DNA from: Candidatus Omnitrophota bacterium
GTDB taxonomy: Bacteria > Omnitrophota > JAUWXU01
Assembly (NCBI GenBank): GCA_030616145.1
Contig: JAUWXU010000035.1
Location: forward strand, 1-6,729
DNA length: 6,729 nt
Direction of reading: 5' to 3'
A program made the position numbers and the translations under genes. The notes beneath the pieces were generated by a model, which was given only the letters and a program-made list of their open reading frames with translations, was not told the DNA's origin and did not search any database. Below, piece by piece: positions 1 to 5,713 of this stretch (positions are counted from its first letter, which is position 1; each line of letters opens with the position of its first letter).

Positions 1-310
1 TTACTTCTGTCTCAAATTTTTTCTCAAGATCCATCTCTATCTTATCAGCCAGCTTCTTCAGTGTCTCTATGGAAATGGGCCTCTTTTCGCAGGCAATTCT
101 GATGCCATTCAACAACTTCTGGTGATTAAATGCCTCACGGCGACCATCCTTTTTAATCACCATCAATGGTGTTTCTTCTATCCTTTCATAGGTTGTAAAA
201 CGGTGGCCGCACCTCAAACATTCCCGGCGGCGGCGCACACCATAACCCTCCCCGCAGGACCGGGAATCTATTACTTTATCTTCCTCATGTTTACAATAGG
301 GGCATTTCAT
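1..310 (-). CDS. nrdR: Transcriptional repressor NrdR, 3' end cut by the window edge
   Basis: The first 103 residues of NrdR, the zinc-ribbon/ATP-cone repressor of ribonucleotide reductase genes, are visible; the frame is still open at base 1. The start is ATG at 308-310, with a Shine-Dalgarno GGAG (318-321) 7 nt upstream. The N-terminal zinc ribbon is intact: CPYC at residues 3-6 and CLRC at 31-34, with the family's VRRRREC and HRFTTYER stretches at 25-31 and 36-43. The ATP-cone begins near residue 48 (PLMVIKKDGRREAF, then NHQKLL). In this family the cone senses ATP/dATP and controls DNA binding. About 50 C-terminal residues should lie outside the window. The gene follows dCMP deaminase in the same direction but has its own promoter. 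In some deltaproteobacteria ribD follows at this point; that cannot be seen here. Confidence 0.96.
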   Translation of the reverse strand, partial: MKCPYCKHEEDKVIDSRSCGEGYGVRRRRECLRCGHRFTTYERIEETPLMVIKKDGRREAFNHQKLLNGIRIACEKRPISIETLKKLADKIEMDLEKKFETEV

Positions 311-331
311 CAAAAAACTCCGGCTCGGAAA

Positions 332-352
332 CCCCTGCCTTCAGGCGTGGGG
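332..352. repeat. GC-rich hairpin in the nrdR leader, like an IS200/IS605 right end
   Basis: A 21-nt imperfect palindrome: CCCC (332-335) pairs with GGGG (349-352) and GCC (337-339) pairs with GGC (344-346), with a TTCA loop and a small internal bulge. A small CCG-GCT-CGG hairpin (320-328) lies beside it. On the plus strand the hairpin is followed by TAG and TTGAC. This layout resembles hairpin ends of IS200/IS605 (TnpA/TnpB) elements, and a plus-strand reading frame through it ends in RKPLPSGVG-stop, which recalls TnpB C-termini. That resemblance is from memory. No transposase gene is present, so at most this is a solo end or remnant. It lies inside the predicted nrdR 5' leader, between the start of transcription and the Shine-Dalgarno, so it could also affect nrdR translation. 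No T-run follows on either strand, so it is not an intrinsic terminator. Confidence 0.5.
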
Positions 353-366
353 TAGTTGACAATTAT

Positions 367-382
367 ACACAATATAGTATTC
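367..382 (-). promoter_or_regulatory. Candidate NrdR box, proximal, at the predicted transcription start
   Basis: On the minus strand the site reads GAATACTATATTGTGT. Against the published NrdR-box consensus ACACWATATATWGTGT it matches 12 of 16 positions, with a perfect right half (TATATTGTGT). It lies just after the -10 element, covering about +1 to +16, where bound NrdR would block initiation. Its centre is 29 bp from the second box; spacings near 31-32 bp are more usual for NrdR pairs, so the fit is good but not perfect. Confidence 0.65.
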
Positions 383-389
383 TAAAGTA

Positions 390-418
390 ATAATACACCT
401 ATATATTGTGTATGTCAA
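390..418 (-). promoter_or_regulatory. Sigma-70-type promoter for nrdR
   Basis: On the minus strand there is a perfect -35 TTGACA (413-418), a 17-bp spacer (396-412) and a -10 TATTAT (390-395, 5 of 6 to consensus). This is the best promoter visible in the window. The predicted transcription start is around base 382-383, giving a leader of about 72 nt before the nrdR ATG. The promoter means nrdR can be expressed separately from the upstream gene cluster. Confidence 0.75.
396..411 (-). promoter_or_regulatory. Candidate NrdR box, distal, between -35 and -10
   Basis: On the minus strand the site reads ACACAATATATAGGTG, matching the NrdR-box consensus ACACWATATATWGTGT at 13 of 16 positions with a perfect left half. 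It fills almost exactly the spacer of the nrdR promoter. The best halves of the two boxes face outward and form a 12-bp perfect inverted repeat (365-376 with 402-413). Paired NrdR boxes at a promoter are the known arrangement for NrdR regulation, so autoregulation of nrdR is inferred. Confidence 0.7.
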
Positions 419-541
419 GTTAAATAAATAGCTCCGGATGGGGCTGTTTGGAAGGTTATCTCTTCAAACTGCGTTAATTCGCTTAAACTCTCGCTTTTTC
501 TTAATTTTTATGCTATTAGAAAATTTTTCCTCCAAGCCCGA
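419..541. other. Non-coding stretch between dCMP deaminase and the nrdR promoter
   Basis: No convincing gene is seen on either strand. The part near the dCMP deaminase stop is very A/T rich on the minus strand. A weak 7-bp stem with one bulge can be drawn (447-454 with 462-468) but has no following T-run, so no intrinsic terminator can be called for the upstream cluster. Read-through into nrdR remains possible. Confidence 0.5.
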
Positions 542-1003
542 CTACAAACTCATCCTTTTTACTTTAATCCCGGCTTGTTTGAGGAAGTCCTGAGACATCT
601 GGTCAGGATAACCGGAAAGAATAACAATATCCTTTATCCCGGCATTAATCAACATCTTGCTGCAGATAATACAGGGATGGTTTGTGCAATATAAAATTCC
701 TCCGGCAACATTAATGCCGTAACGGGCTGCCTGGATAAGGACATTCTGTTCGCCGTGCAGTCCCCGGCATAGTTCATGGCGCTGGCCAGAGGGAATCTTG
801 AGATCCTTTCTTAAACATCCTGCTGTTTCACAATGTTCTATTCCGGTAGGAGCGCCATTATAACCGGTAGCCAAAATTCTTTTATCCTTAACTATTATTG
901 CCCCGACTTGCCGTCGCAGAAAAGTGGAACGTTTGCTTACAATTCTGGCAATCTCTAAAAAATATTTATCCCAACTTGGTCTTTTTTGCTTCACAATTTT
1001 CAA
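542..1003 (-). CDS. dCMP deaminase (ComEB-like cytidine/deoxycytidylate deaminase family)
   Basis: A zinc-dependent deaminase of 153 residues, expected to convert dCMP to dUMP for thymidylate synthesis in the cytosol. The family opening RPSWDKYF is at residues 8-15. The zinc site is visible: HGE at 83-85 (His ligand and catalytic Glu) and PCIIC at 110-114 (two Cys ligands). The stretch [20 protein letters not shown] (62-81) is typical of the dCMP rather than the cytidine or guanine branch. HGE replaces the more usual HAE, which should be tolerated. The start is uncertain: no in-frame ATG exists between the upstream stop (1073-1075) and the conserved RPSWD. TTG at 1001-1003 or GTG at 992-994 must serve, and neither has a clear Shine-Dalgarno. 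The gene lies 65 bp after glyA and before nrdR, a linkage that fits dNTP supply. Confidence 0.93.
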   Translation of the reverse strand: MKIVKQKRPSWDKYFLEIARIVSKRSTFLRRQVGAIIVKDKRILATGYNGAPTGIEHCETAGCLRKDLKIPSGQRHELCRGLHGEQNVLIQAARYGINVAGGILYCTNHPCIICSKMLINAGIKDIVILSGYPDQMSQDFLKQAGIKVKRMSL

Positions 1004-1012
1004 TTTTTTTGT

Positions 1013-1033
1013 TATGCGTCGTACGTTATACGT
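1013..1033. repeat. Three degenerate heptamer tandem repeats in the glyA-dCMP deaminase gap
   Basis: The plus strand reads TATGCGT, CGTACGT, TATACGT in direct succession, with consensus YRTRCGT. The array ends 9 nt before the putative TTG start of the dCMP deaminase gene and fills the place where a Shine-Dalgarno could lie. It looks like a diverged microsatellite. No function can be assigned. Confidence 0.55.
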
Positions 1034-1068
1034 TGTGCTTTTACTGCATCCTTTGCAAAAAGCCGGGT

Positions 1069-2337
1069 TTAATCAATCCTTTTTTTCATTTCCTTCCTTA
1101 TTGATTCATAGAGAGGGAACTGCTCAGTTAATTCCTCTACTTCTTTTTTTACAGTTTCAACTATCTTTTCATTACCTAAAGAAGTCAAAACCCTATCGAT
1201 AAAAGAACATATTTTTATTACTTCATCTGTGCCCATACCCCGACTGGTTATCGACGGACTACCCAGGCGAATTCCGCTGGTTACAGTAGGAGGCTTGAGG
1301 TCAAAAGGAATCAGATTTTTATTGACCGTAATCCGGGCTCTGTCCAGGGCCTCAGCAGCATCCTTGCCAGTGATATTCCTGGGGGCCAGATCCACTAAAA
1401 GAAGGTGATTGTCGGTTCCTCCTGAGACTATCCGATAGCCTCTTTTGGCCAGTTCGCTGGCCAGGTATTTTGCATTGTTGACTACCTTTTTCTGGTAGTC
1501 TTTAAATTCCGGCTGCATTGCCTGTTTAAAGGCAACTGCCTTGGCAGCAATCACATGCATCAGGGGGCCTCCCTGGATACCGGGAAAGATAGCCGCATCT
1601 ACCTTTTTGGCAAACCTCTTTTGGCAAAGAATCATCCCTGCCCGCGGTCCCCGCAACGTCTTATGGGTAGTGGTGGTAACAAATTCTGCATAGGGAACAG
1701 GATCGGGATGCAGGCCGGTTGCTATCAGGCCGGCTATATGGGCCATATCAACCAATACAAAGGCACCGGTCTTGTCGGCAATCTCGCGTATTGCCTTAAA
1801 ATCAATAATTCGCGGATAGGCGCTGGCCCCGACAATAATCATCTTTGGAGAATGTTTCCTGGCCAAATCCATTATTTCGTTATAATCCAGGCGTTCATTA
1901 TCCCTGCTTACTCCGTAAGGAATTACCTCAAAATATTTGCCGGAAAAATTATGGCGATGGCCATGGGTAAGGTGTCCTCCGTGAGCCAGATTCATAGCCA
2001 GGATTTTATCCCCGATAGCAAGCATCGCATAAAAAATGGCCATATTGGCCTGGGCGCCGGAATGGGGTTGGACATTGGCATGTTCGGCCCCAAAAAGCTC
2101 CTTAGCGCGTTCGATGGCCAGTTCCTCGACCACATCAACATATTCACATCCGCCATACCAGCGGGCACCAGGATAACCTTCAGCATATTTATTGGTGAGC
2201 ACTGAACCCTGCGCCTCTAACACAAGCATCTCAACAAAATTTTCGCTGGCGATAAGTTCGACGTTGGAATGCTGGCGCTTGGTTTCATTATAGATTGCTC
2301 TAAAAATTTCTGGATCAACTTCCCAGAGATGCTTCAC
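1069..2337 (-). CDS. glyA: Serine hydroxymethyltransferase
   Basis: A cytosolic PLP enzyme that converts serine and tetrahydrofolate to glycine and 5,10-methylene-tetrahydrofolate. The 422 residues match the usual bacterial length of about 410-430. Family signatures run through the whole protein: VELIASENF (26-34), [16 protein letters not shown] (48-63), QPHSGAQAN (90-98), HGGHLTHGH (119-127), VDMAHIAGL (196-204) and [14 protein letters not shown] (221-234). Lys226 is the expected PLP Schiff-base lysine. The start is GTG at 2335-2337, supported by AGGAGG 5 nt upstream. It lies 44 bp after rpiB in the same direction, as in the B. subtilis ywl-glyA region. Its glycine feeds PurD and its one-carbon unit feeds purine and thymidylate synthesis, which matches the neighbours. 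The protein appears complete, with no damaged motif. Confidence 0.98.
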   Translation of the reverse strand: MKHLWEVDPEIFRAIYNETKRQHSNVELIASENFVEMLVLEAQGSVLTNKYAEGYPGARWYGGCEYVDVVEELAIERAKELFGAEHANVQPHSGAQANMAIFYAMLAIGDKILAMNLAHGGHLTHGHRHNFSGKYFEVIPYGVSRDNERLDYNEIMDLARKHSPKMIIVGASAYPRIIDFKAIREIADKTGAFVLVDMAHIAGLIATGLHPDPVPYAEFVTTTTHKTLRGPRAGMILCQKRFAKKVDAAIFPGIQGGPLMHVIAAKAVAFKQAMQPEFKDYQKKVVNNAKYLASELAKRGYRIVSGGTDNHLLLVDLAPRNITGKDAAEALDRARITVNKNLIPFDLKPPTVTSGIRLGSPSITSRGMGTDEVIKICSFIDRVLTSLGNEKIVETVKKEVEELTEQFPLYESIRKEMKKRID

Positions 2338-2342
2338 GTCTA

Positions 2343-2348
2343 CCTCCT
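2343..2348 (-). promoter_or_regulatory. Strong Shine-Dalgarno that fixes the GTG start of glyA
   Basis: The minus strand reads AGGAGG followed by 5 nt and then GTG. It is the best ribosome binding site in the window and supports the non-ATG start of glyA. Its 5' half lies in the first unit of the adjoining 16-bp repeat. Confidence 0.85.
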
Positions 2349-2384
2349 GTTAGCTGGTTTGCCTGTTTATTGGTTAGCCTGTTA
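2346..2384. repeat. Degenerate 16-bp (2 x 8) tandem repeat filling the rpiB-glyA gap
   Basis: The plus strand has CCTGTTAGCTGGTTTG (2346-2361), then CCTGTTTATTGGTTAG (2362-2377), identical at 12 of 16 positions, then a partial third unit CCTGTTA (2378-2384). Each unit can be split into two related octamers. The array covers the whole gap, includes the rpiB stop codon (2382-2384) at one end and overlaps the glyA Shine-Dalgarno at the other. No hairpin or terminator is obvious in it. Confidence 0.65.
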
Positions 2385-2846
2385 TTTCTCCAGCAATTTG
2401 ACAATAACGGTTTTTTCAATCCTAATAATCTTCTTTAACCGTCGGGCGTGACGACCACCGGCAAATTTTGTCTTAAGCCATACCCTCGATATCCTGGCAG
2501 CCAATGCCGGCTTTGTAAAGGTGGCACCCAAGACCAATACATTGGCATCATTATGCTGACGGCTTAACCGGGCGCCTTCCAGATTGTGGCAAAGCCCGGC
2601 CCTTATCCCCGGAATCTTATTGGCGGCCATTGACATGCCTATCCCGGTAGCACAGATCAGGATTCCTCTTTTACATCTTTTCAGGCGAACAGCCCGGGTT
2701 ACTCTCGAGGCATATTCAGGGTAATCGCAGGATTTCAAATTATAAGTACCGTAATCCTCGAGGGTGTGGCCTTCCTTTAACAAACAGGCCTTAATCTTCT
2801 CCTTTAATTTAAAGCCAGCGTGATCACAGCCAATGGCAATCTTCAT
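2382..2846 (-). CDS. rpiB: Ribose-5-phosphate isomerase B
   Basis: Interconverts ribulose-5-phosphate and ribose-5-phosphate, the precursor of PRPP for nucleotide synthesis. The 154 residues fit the RpiB/LacAB family (about 145-155). It opens with MKIAIGCDHAGF; Asp8 and His9 are expected phosphosugar-site residues. Cys65 in LICATGIGMS is the catalytic cysteine at the same number as in E. coli RpiB, and His98 in RQHNDANVL is the expected acid for ring opening. GGRHARR near the C-terminus is also typical. ATG at 2844-2846 is preferred because a G-rich Shine-Dalgarno (2851-2858) lies just upstream. An in-frame TTG at 2862-2864 would add six residues and overlap the previous gene. It lies 10 nt after the fused tsaC-phosphatase gene, so the two are surely co-transcribed. 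It corresponds to B. subtilis ywlF in the conserved gene order. Confidence 0.96.
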   Translation of the reverse strand: MKIAIGCDHAGFKLKEKIKACLLKEGHTLEDYGTYNLKSCDYPEYASRVTRAVRLKRCKRGILICATGIGMSMAANKIPGIRAGLCHNLEGARLSRQHNDANVLVLGATFTKPALAARISRVWLKTKFAGGRHARRLKKIIRIEKTVIVKLLEK

Positions 2847-2856
2847 CACACCCCCC

Positions 2857-3888
2857 TTAATCAATCTCCAATAATCTCAATATCTCCGGTAAGCTTTTCT
2901 TCAAATTCTCTAATACCCGGGAATAGACCTCCACCGGCTTACCAATCGGGTCCTCAATATTCAGGACATAGGTTTTGGAAGAGGCCTGGGGCACCTTTTC
3001 TAAAATAAGGTCTTTATGTCTATCTTCCATCGTAAATATCAGGTCAGCGTCCTCGATCGAATCCCGGCTTAATGGTCTAGATTTATGTCCGGAAATATCA
3101 ATCCTATCCTCATTCATTACCTGAACGGCGTTTTCGCTTGGTCCCATTCCTAAGGGCGAAGCTACCCCCGCTGAAAATATCTCAACCAATTTCTCTTTAT
3201 TAAGTTCCTTTAGTTTATGCCGGAGTAATCCCTCGGCCATCGGGCTGCGACAGATATTTCCGGTGCAGACAAAAAGTACATTTTTAAATTTAAAGATTAA
3301 TTCCCGGGATATTGCTCCCTCCCGCAGGATGGTTGGCGATGAACCAGTAAGATCCACCACAGTGGATTCCACCCCTATCTGAGAATGCCCCCCGTCTATC
3401 AGCATATCTATCAGTCCGTCTAAGTCCTTTAAAACCTCCTCAGCTGTCCGGGGAGAGGGGTTGCCGGATAGATTGGCACTTGAAGTAGCTAAGGGGAAAT
3501 CGACTTTAGACAAAAGCTCCTGGCAAATCCGATTGGCAGGCATCCTGAATGATATTTTATCTCCGTCTTTTCCTTTAAAAATTAAAGTCAGCGGTCCCGG
3601 CCAAAATCTTTTTATTAATTTCTTTCCTGTTTCGGGTACTTCAGAAATTAACTCTTCTAACTCTCTGGTGCCGTCAATAAGAATAACCAAGGGTTTATTC
3701 TTTTCTCGTTTCTTGACCCGGTAAATTCTTTCTACGGCATCTTTGTTTAAAAAGCTGGCTCCCAGGCCATATACGGTCTCGGTGGGAAATGCAACCAGCC
3801 CGCCATTCTTCAATATGCTGACCGCTTCTTCTATGCCCTGGGGCTCTGGATAAATGGGGCTTAGTTTTATGACCTTGGTAGAAGACAT
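2857..3888 (-). CDS. Fused L-threonylcarbamoyladenylate synthase (TsaC/YwlC) and low-molecular-weight protein phosphatase
   Basis: A two-domain protein of 343 residues. Residues about 6-200 are a YrdC/Sua5 domain, which makes threonylcarbamoyl-AMP for the t6A modification of ANN-decoding tRNAs. Visible marks are FPTETVYGLG (34-43), the basic KKREKNKPL substrate segment (59-67), RFWPGPLT (94-101), SSANLSG (136-142) and ESTVVDL (174-180). Residues about 202-343 are a low-molecular-weight phosphatase: P-loop CTGNICRS (208-215) with nucleophile Cys208 and Arg214, and the general-acid Asp313 in EDPIG. Both active sites look complete. No Sua5-type C-terminal domain is present. In B. subtilis the separate genes ywlC and ywlE sit in the same order before ywlF (rpiB) and glyA. 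The P-loop has Ile212 where the arginine phosphatase YwlE has Thr, suggesting tyrosine specificity. The start is ATG at 3886-3888 with no clear Shine-Dalgarno, 17 nt after purE, so translational coupling is possible. Confidence 0.95.
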   Translation of the reverse strand: MSSTKVIKLSPIYPEPQGIEEAVSILKNGGLVAFPTETVYGLGASFLNKDAVERIYRVKKREKNKPLVILIDGTRELEELISEVPETGKKLIKRFWPGPLTLIFKGKDGDKISFRMPANRICQELLSKVDFPLATSSANLSGNPSPRTAEEVLKDLDGLIDMLIDGGHSQIGVESTVVDLTGSSPTILREGAISRELIFKFKNVLFVCTGNICRSPMAEGLLRHKLKELNKEKLVEIFSAGVASPLGMGPSENAVQVMNEDRIDISGHKSRPLSRDSIEDADLIFTMEDRHKDLILEKVPQASSKTYVLNIEDPIGKPVEVYSRVLENLKKSLPEILRLLEID

Positions 3889-3893
3889 ACTGA

Positions 3894-3921
3894 ATTACTA
3901 AACTGTTAAATTGTTAAACTG
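3894..3921. repeat. Degenerate octamer tandem repeat at the purE 3' end
   Basis: On the plus strand CTAAACTG, TTAAATTG and TTAAACTG (3898-3921) follow one another, preceded by a more diverged copy ATTACTAA (3894-3901 in shifted phase). The array fills most of the 17-bp gap and runs into purE, supplying its stop codon (3906-3908) and its last residues, SLTI. In shifted phase the unit reads ACTGTTAA, which resembles CCTGTTAG of the array in the rpiB-glyA gap. Confidence 0.65.
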
Positions 3922-4394
3922 CTGGCCAGAACTCCCTGAGCCAATCTTTTCTTATATTGAGCAATCTTTTTTTTAAGTCTCGCATCAGAAATCCCCAATA
4001 TCTGAACAGCAAGGATGGCTGCATTTTTGGCACCGGCCTTTCCAATCGACATGGTGGCAACCGCTACGCCGCCGGGCATCTGGAGGGTAGAAAGATAGGA
4101 ATCTATCCCTTTCAATACCGTGGTCTTTACCGGAACACCAATAACCGGCAGGACTGTCTGTCCAGCTATAACCCCGGCCAAATGGGCAGCTCCTCCGGCA
4201 ATAGCAATGATAACCTTTATCTTCCGCCGGCCAGCCTTTTGGGCAAAGGAGGCGGTCGCCTTCGGCGAACGGTGGGCGGAAAGCACTCTTAACTCATATC
4301 CAACCCCAAACTCTTCAAGAACGCTGGCACAGTTTTTCGCCAGATCTAAATCTGACTTACTTCCCATCACTACGGATACAACCGGTTTTTTCAT
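3906..4394 (-). CDS. purE: N5-carboxyaminoimidazole ribonucleotide mutase (class I PurE)
   Basis: Converts N5-CAIR to CAIR in IMP synthesis. The 162 residues match class I PurE. The motifs are VVMGSKSDL (8-16), SAHRSP (39-44) with the catalytic His41, AIAGGAAHLAGVIA, LPVIGVPV, and the LQMPGGVAVATMSIGKAGAKNAAILA segment that builds the octameric active site. Class I enzymes normally work with the ATP-dependent PurK; no purK is in the window, so it must be elsewhere or bypassed. The start is ATG at 4392-4394 with GAGG (4401-4404) 6 nt upstream. It lies 32 bp after purD in the same direction. The C-terminal tail beyond KKRLAQG is variable and ends in the octamer repeat, so the last few residues may be a recent extension. 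Confidence 0.97.
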   Translation of the reverse strand: MKKPVVSVVMGSKSDLDLAKNCASVLEEFGVGYELRVLSAHRSPKATASFAQKAGRRKIKVIIAIAGGAAHLAGVIAGQTVLPVIGVPVKTTVLKGIDSYLSTLQMPGGVAVATMSIGKAGAKNAAILAVQILGISDARLKKKIAQYKKRLAQGVLASSLTI

Positions 4395-4426
4395 TTCATA
4401 CCTCGTTTATCACAGATTAGCACTAA

Positions 4427-5713
4427 CTATCTTTTTATAGCGCCTTTCTCAAGGGCCCGATAACCGATATCTTTACGATAATATATCCCTTCAAAATCAA
4501 TCTTTTCTATTGCCTGATAGGCCTTATCAATGGTTTCTTTGATATCTTTGCCCAGGGCAGTAACCCCCAATACCCGGCCACCGTCAGTCATAATCTCTTG
4601 TCCTGATAATTTTGTCCCGGCATGAAATAGGATTATATCTTTGGCATTGCTAAACTCTTGCAGGCCCGAAATCAATTTACCTTTCTGATAGGAGCCGGGA
4701 TAACCGTCTGATGCACATACTATACAGACGCAAGGTCTTTCATCCCAGTCTAAACTCCTGGCGGATAATCTGCCATCAATAATATCATTGATAATATCTA
4801 TCAGGTCGTTTTTTAACCGGGGAATCACCGCCTGGCTTTCGGGATCACCGCAACGGACATTAAATTCTATTACCTTTGGCCCCTCATCGGTAATTATCAG
4901 ACCGGCATAGAGAACGCCTTTATAAGGTCTGCCTTCAGAGGCCAGGCCGTTGACGACCGGCCTGATAATCTCCTGCATTATCTTTTCGGAAAGGTCTCTG
5001 GTTATCATTGGCGCCGGAGAATACGCACCCATGCCGCCGGTATTGGGGCCTTTATCCCCGTCATAAATTCTCTTATGATCCTGGGAGGAGGCCATTGGAA
5101 CGATATTTTCTCCGTCAGTAAAGACAATGAATGAGGCCTCTTCGCCGAAAAGGCAGTCTTCGACCAATATCCTCTTGCCGCTTTCGCCGAATATCTTTTT
5201 CTGCATTATGGCCTCTACTGCCTTCAGGGCCTCGTCAAGGGTATGGCAAACCACTGCCCCTTTGCCACCGGCCAGGCCATCGGCCTTCACCACCAGAGGC
5301 GCTCCTTTTGCCTGAATATAGTCTTTTGCTTTTTCAAAGCTTGAAAATATTTCGGCCCCGGCAGTGGGCACCCCATATTTAAGCATTATCTCTTTACTGA
5401 AAACCTTGCTTCCTTCCAAAAGGGCTGCCTGACGGCTGGGACCGAATATTCTCAAATCCCTGGATTCAAAAAGGTCAACTATTCCTTCAACTAAAGGAAG
5501 CTCCGGGCCCACTACAGTCAGGTCTATCTGATCAGAAAGGGCAAAACCGGCCAAACCATTTATATCGTCAGGGGTTATATCTATGCATTCGGCAAGTTCA
5601 GCGATGCCCGCATTCCCTGGCGCACAATATATCTTATCTACCTTAGGGCTCTGGCTTATCTTCCAGACCAGGGTATGTTCTCTCCCGCCTGAACCTATTA
5701 CCAAAACCTTCAT
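4427..5713 (-). CDS. purD: Phosphoribosylamine-glycine ligase (GAR synthetase)
   Basis: Joins phosphoribosylamine, glycine and ATP to make GAR, the second step of purine synthesis. The 428 residues are the usual length. The N-terminal domain opens with MKVLVIGSGGREHTLVWK, and CAPGNAGI (30-37) follows. The ATP-grasp domain shows KYGVPTA (112-118), PLVVKADGLAGGKGAVV (139-155), LVEDCLFGEEAS (183-194), SSQDHKRIYDGDKGPNTGGMGAYSP (209-233) and the metal-binding segment EFNVRCGDPESQ (283-294). That segment differs slightly from the common NARFGDPETQ, but the Asn, Arg, Asp and Glu are kept. The ATG (5711-5713) overlaps the purM stop in an ATGA arrangement, with a GGTGAT-like ribosome site in the end of purM, so translational coupling is likely. 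GlyA downstream provides its glycine. Confidence 0.98.
   Translation of the reverse strand: MKVLVIGSGGREHTLVWKISQSPKVDKIYCAPGNAGIAELAECIDITPDDINGLAGFALSDQIDLTVVGPELPLVEGIVDLFESRDLRIFGPSRQAALLEGSKVFSKEIMLKYGVPTAGAEIFSSFEKAKDYIQAKGAPLVVKADGLAGGKGAVVCHTLDEALKAVEAIMQKKIFGESGKRILVEDCLFGEEASFIVFTDGENIVPMASSQDHKRIYDGDKGPNTGGMGAYSPAPMITRDLSEKIMQEIIRPVVNGLASEGRPYKGVLYAGLIITDEGPKVIEFNVRCGDPESQAVIPRLKNDLIDIINDIIDGRLSARSLDWDERPCVCIVCASDGYPGSYQKGKLISGLQEFSNAKDIILFHAGTKLSGQEIMTDGGRVLGVTALGKDIKETIDKAYQAIEKIDFEGIYYRKDIGYRALEKGAIKR

Noticed and set aside
122..355. Plus-strand open frame opposite nrdR, ending in RKPLPSGVG
   Set aside because: Its body is antisense to the nrdR zinc-ribbon coding sequence, so it is not a gene. 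Only the final segment over the hairpin is of interest, as a possible IS-end remnant.
356..383. Plus-strand promoter (TTGACA, 16 bp, TATTCT)
   Set aside because: The -10 is only 4 of 6 and it would drive antisense RNA into the dCMP deaminase gene; the sequence is better explained as the mirror half of the nrdR operator inverted repeat.
447..468. Possible intrinsic terminator after dCMP deaminase
   Set aside because: The stem is short with a bulged base, is A/T rich, and has no T-run after it on the minus strand.
1555..2205. Long plus-strand open frame (216 codons) opposite glyA
   Set aside because: It lies wholly antisense to a complete glyA with all family motifs, and its translation shows no recognisable domain; it is a shadow of glyA codon use.
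2847..2864. Longer rpiB start at TTG (2862-2864)
   Set aside because: The ATG at 2844-2846 gives the conserved MKIAIGCDHAG N-terminus and has a G-rich ribosome site directly upstream; the longer form adds six unconserved residues.
4395..4426. Possible short tandem repeat in the purD-purE gap
   Set aside because: Fragments such as TTAGTGC and TAATCTG are only loosely similar; unlike the other three gaps no repeat period can be defended.
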